From assembly GCF_000003815.2 (NCBI RefSeq), contig NC_049981.1, positions 10,292,033 to 10,338,277 on the forward strand: a stretch of DNA of 46,245 bases. Direction: 5' to 3'. This DNA comes from Branchiostoma floridae (taxonomy: Eukaryota; Chordata; Leptocardii; Amphioxiformes; Branchiostomatidae). The translations under genes were made by a program, and so were the position numbers. Below are positions 45,005 through 46,245 of the stretch, one piece after another; positions within the stretch are counted from its first letter, which is position 1, and every line of letters begins with the position of its first letter. The notes under the pieces were generated by a model. The model was not told where the DNA came from and made no database searches. It worked only from the letters and a program-made list of their open reading frames with translations.

Positions 45005-46245
45005 TATAGAAAAGTCAGGAAGTAATTTTTAGTACTCAAATTACTTTTTGTCTTCTCGTTACGTATTTTGCTATGGAATTCAAGTGATGAAAGTAACGCA
45101 CACTTTGTTGAAGATTCTGGAAGTTCGATCGTGTGGGGTCGCTTTTTCGGTTACCGAAGGGTTCGCTTAGCGGTTACCGTAGGTGAAACTTCATTCGCTT
45201 TCAAGCCCTATAGAAAAGTCAGGAAGTAATTTTTAGTACTCAAATTACTTTTTGTCTTCTCGTTACGTATTTTACTATGAAATTCAAGTGATGAAAGAAA
45301 CGCACACTTTGTTGAAGATTCTGGAAGTTCGATCGTGTGGGGTCGCTTTTTCGGTTACCGAAGGGTTCGCTTAGCGGTTACCGTAGGTGAAACTTCATTC
45401 GCTTTCAAGCCCTATAGAAAAGTCAGGATGTAATTTTTAGTACTCAAATTACTTTTTGTCTTCTCGCTACGTATTTTACTATGGAATTCAAGTGATGAAA
45501 GTAACGCACACTTTGTAGAAGATTCTGGAAGTTCGATCGTGTGGGGTCGCTTTTTCGGTTAGCGAAGGGTTCGCTTAGCGGTTACCGTAGATGAAACTTC
45601 ATTCGCTTTCAAGCCCTGTAGAAAAGTCAGGAAGTAATTTTTAGTACTCAAATTACTTTTTGTCTTCTCGTTACGTATTTTACTATGGAATTCAAGTGAT
45701 GAAAGTAACGCACACTTTGTTGAAGATTCTGGAAGTTCGATCGTGTGGGGTCGCTTTTTCGGTTACCGAAGGGTTCGCTTAGCGGTTACCGTAGGTGAAA
45801 CTTCATTCGCTTTCAAGCCCTATAGAAAAGTCAGGAAGTAATTTTTAGTACTCAAATTACTTTTTGTCTTCTCGTTACGTATTTTACTATGGAATTCAAG
45901 TGATGAAAGTAACGCACACTTTGTTGAAGATTCTGGAAGTTCGATCGTGTGGGGTCGCTTTTTCGGTTACCGAAGGGTTCGCTTAGCGGTTACCGTAGAT
46001 GAAACTTCATTCGCTTTCAAGCCCTGTAGAAAAGTCAGGAAGTAATTTTTAGTACTCAAATTACTTTTTGTCTTCTCGTTACGTATTTTACTATGGAATT
46101 CAAGTGATGAAAGTAACGCACACTTTGTTGAAGATTCTGGAAGTTCGATCGTGTGGGGTCGCTTTTTCGGTTACCGAAGGGTTCGCTTAGCGGTTACCGT
46201 AGATGAAACTTCATTCGCTTTCAAGCCCGTAGAAAAGTCAGGAAG

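Larger units (their letters stand above)
26447..46245 (+). repeat. 204-bp satellite array 2 (about 95 monomers, runs off the window)
   Basis: Head-to-tail 204-bp monomers, all in one orientation and nearly identical (reference copy 27360-27563). Each monomer contains a palindromic ttcggttaccgaa, a second cggttaccg 26 bp downstream, and a perfect heat-shock element at the boundary. Recurrent linked variants (ctatag/ctgtag, gtaggtg/gtagatg, ctcgttac/ctcgctac, tttgttg/tttgtag, gaagtaa/gatgtaa) define monomer types. Each monomer has stop codons in all useful frames (for example taatttttag), so it is not coding. Two internal gaps are listed separately. Confidence 0.98.

Noticed and set aside
26447-46245. 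Repeated 60-80-residue frames on both strands of the satellite
   Set aside because: 204 bp is 68 codons, so the same short frame recurs in every monomer, but stop codons recur too and single-base indels and variants are tolerated. It behaves as non-coding satellite.
26447-46245. CRISPR-like array
   Set aside because: The period is 204 bp with no alternation of short repeats and unique spacers, and the genomic context is eukaryotic. It is a satellite.

Overview
The window looks like nuclear DNA of an invertebrate chordate, most likely a lancelet (Branchiostoma). The reasons are two intron-rich genes with canonical GT-AG splice sites and clear similarity to vertebrate proteins, AT-rich intergenic DNA, many small mobile-element remnants of a kind I associate with lancelet genomes (from memory, not searched), and a scaffold with N gaps. 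No bacterial features, CRISPR arrays, rRNA or tRNA genes were seen.

Region by region: 1-2498 is non-coding and is probably upstream intron of the first gene. 2550-7743 (+) encodes a 1547-residue PEAK1/PRAG1-family pseudokinase scaffold in three coding exons, with a 3' UTR running to about 9000. 9001-10521 is intergenic DNA plus the likely 5' UTR of the second gene. 10522-18153 (+) encodes a 329-residue serine/aspartate racemase-family PLP enzyme in six exons, all joined by phase-0 introns. Its 4.5-kb last intron holds satellite monomers, decaying satellite-related DNA and a 1.8-kb TIR-flanked mobile element. A 27-bp minisatellite (18309-18863) follows in the 3' UTR or flank.

From 19799 to the end the window is dominated by a 204-bp satellite, all in one orientation: about 8 monomers at 19799-21485, a 4.8-kb non-satellite contig at 21586-26346, then about 95 monomers at 26447-46245. 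Every junction between the two large arrays and unique DNA falls in a 100-N gap. The three intact intronic monomers (14209-14822), in contrast, are contiguous with the racemase exons.

The most notable signal is that nearly every satellite monomer carries a perfect three-unit heat-shock element (nGAAnnTTCnnGAAn), so the array holds roughly 100 evenly spaced candidate HSF sites, three of them inside the racemase intron. The second is that the racemase has three consecutive serines in its substrate loop, a feature reported to mark aspartate racemases derived from serine racemase. The two genes have no evident functional link; they are simply neighbours on the same strand.
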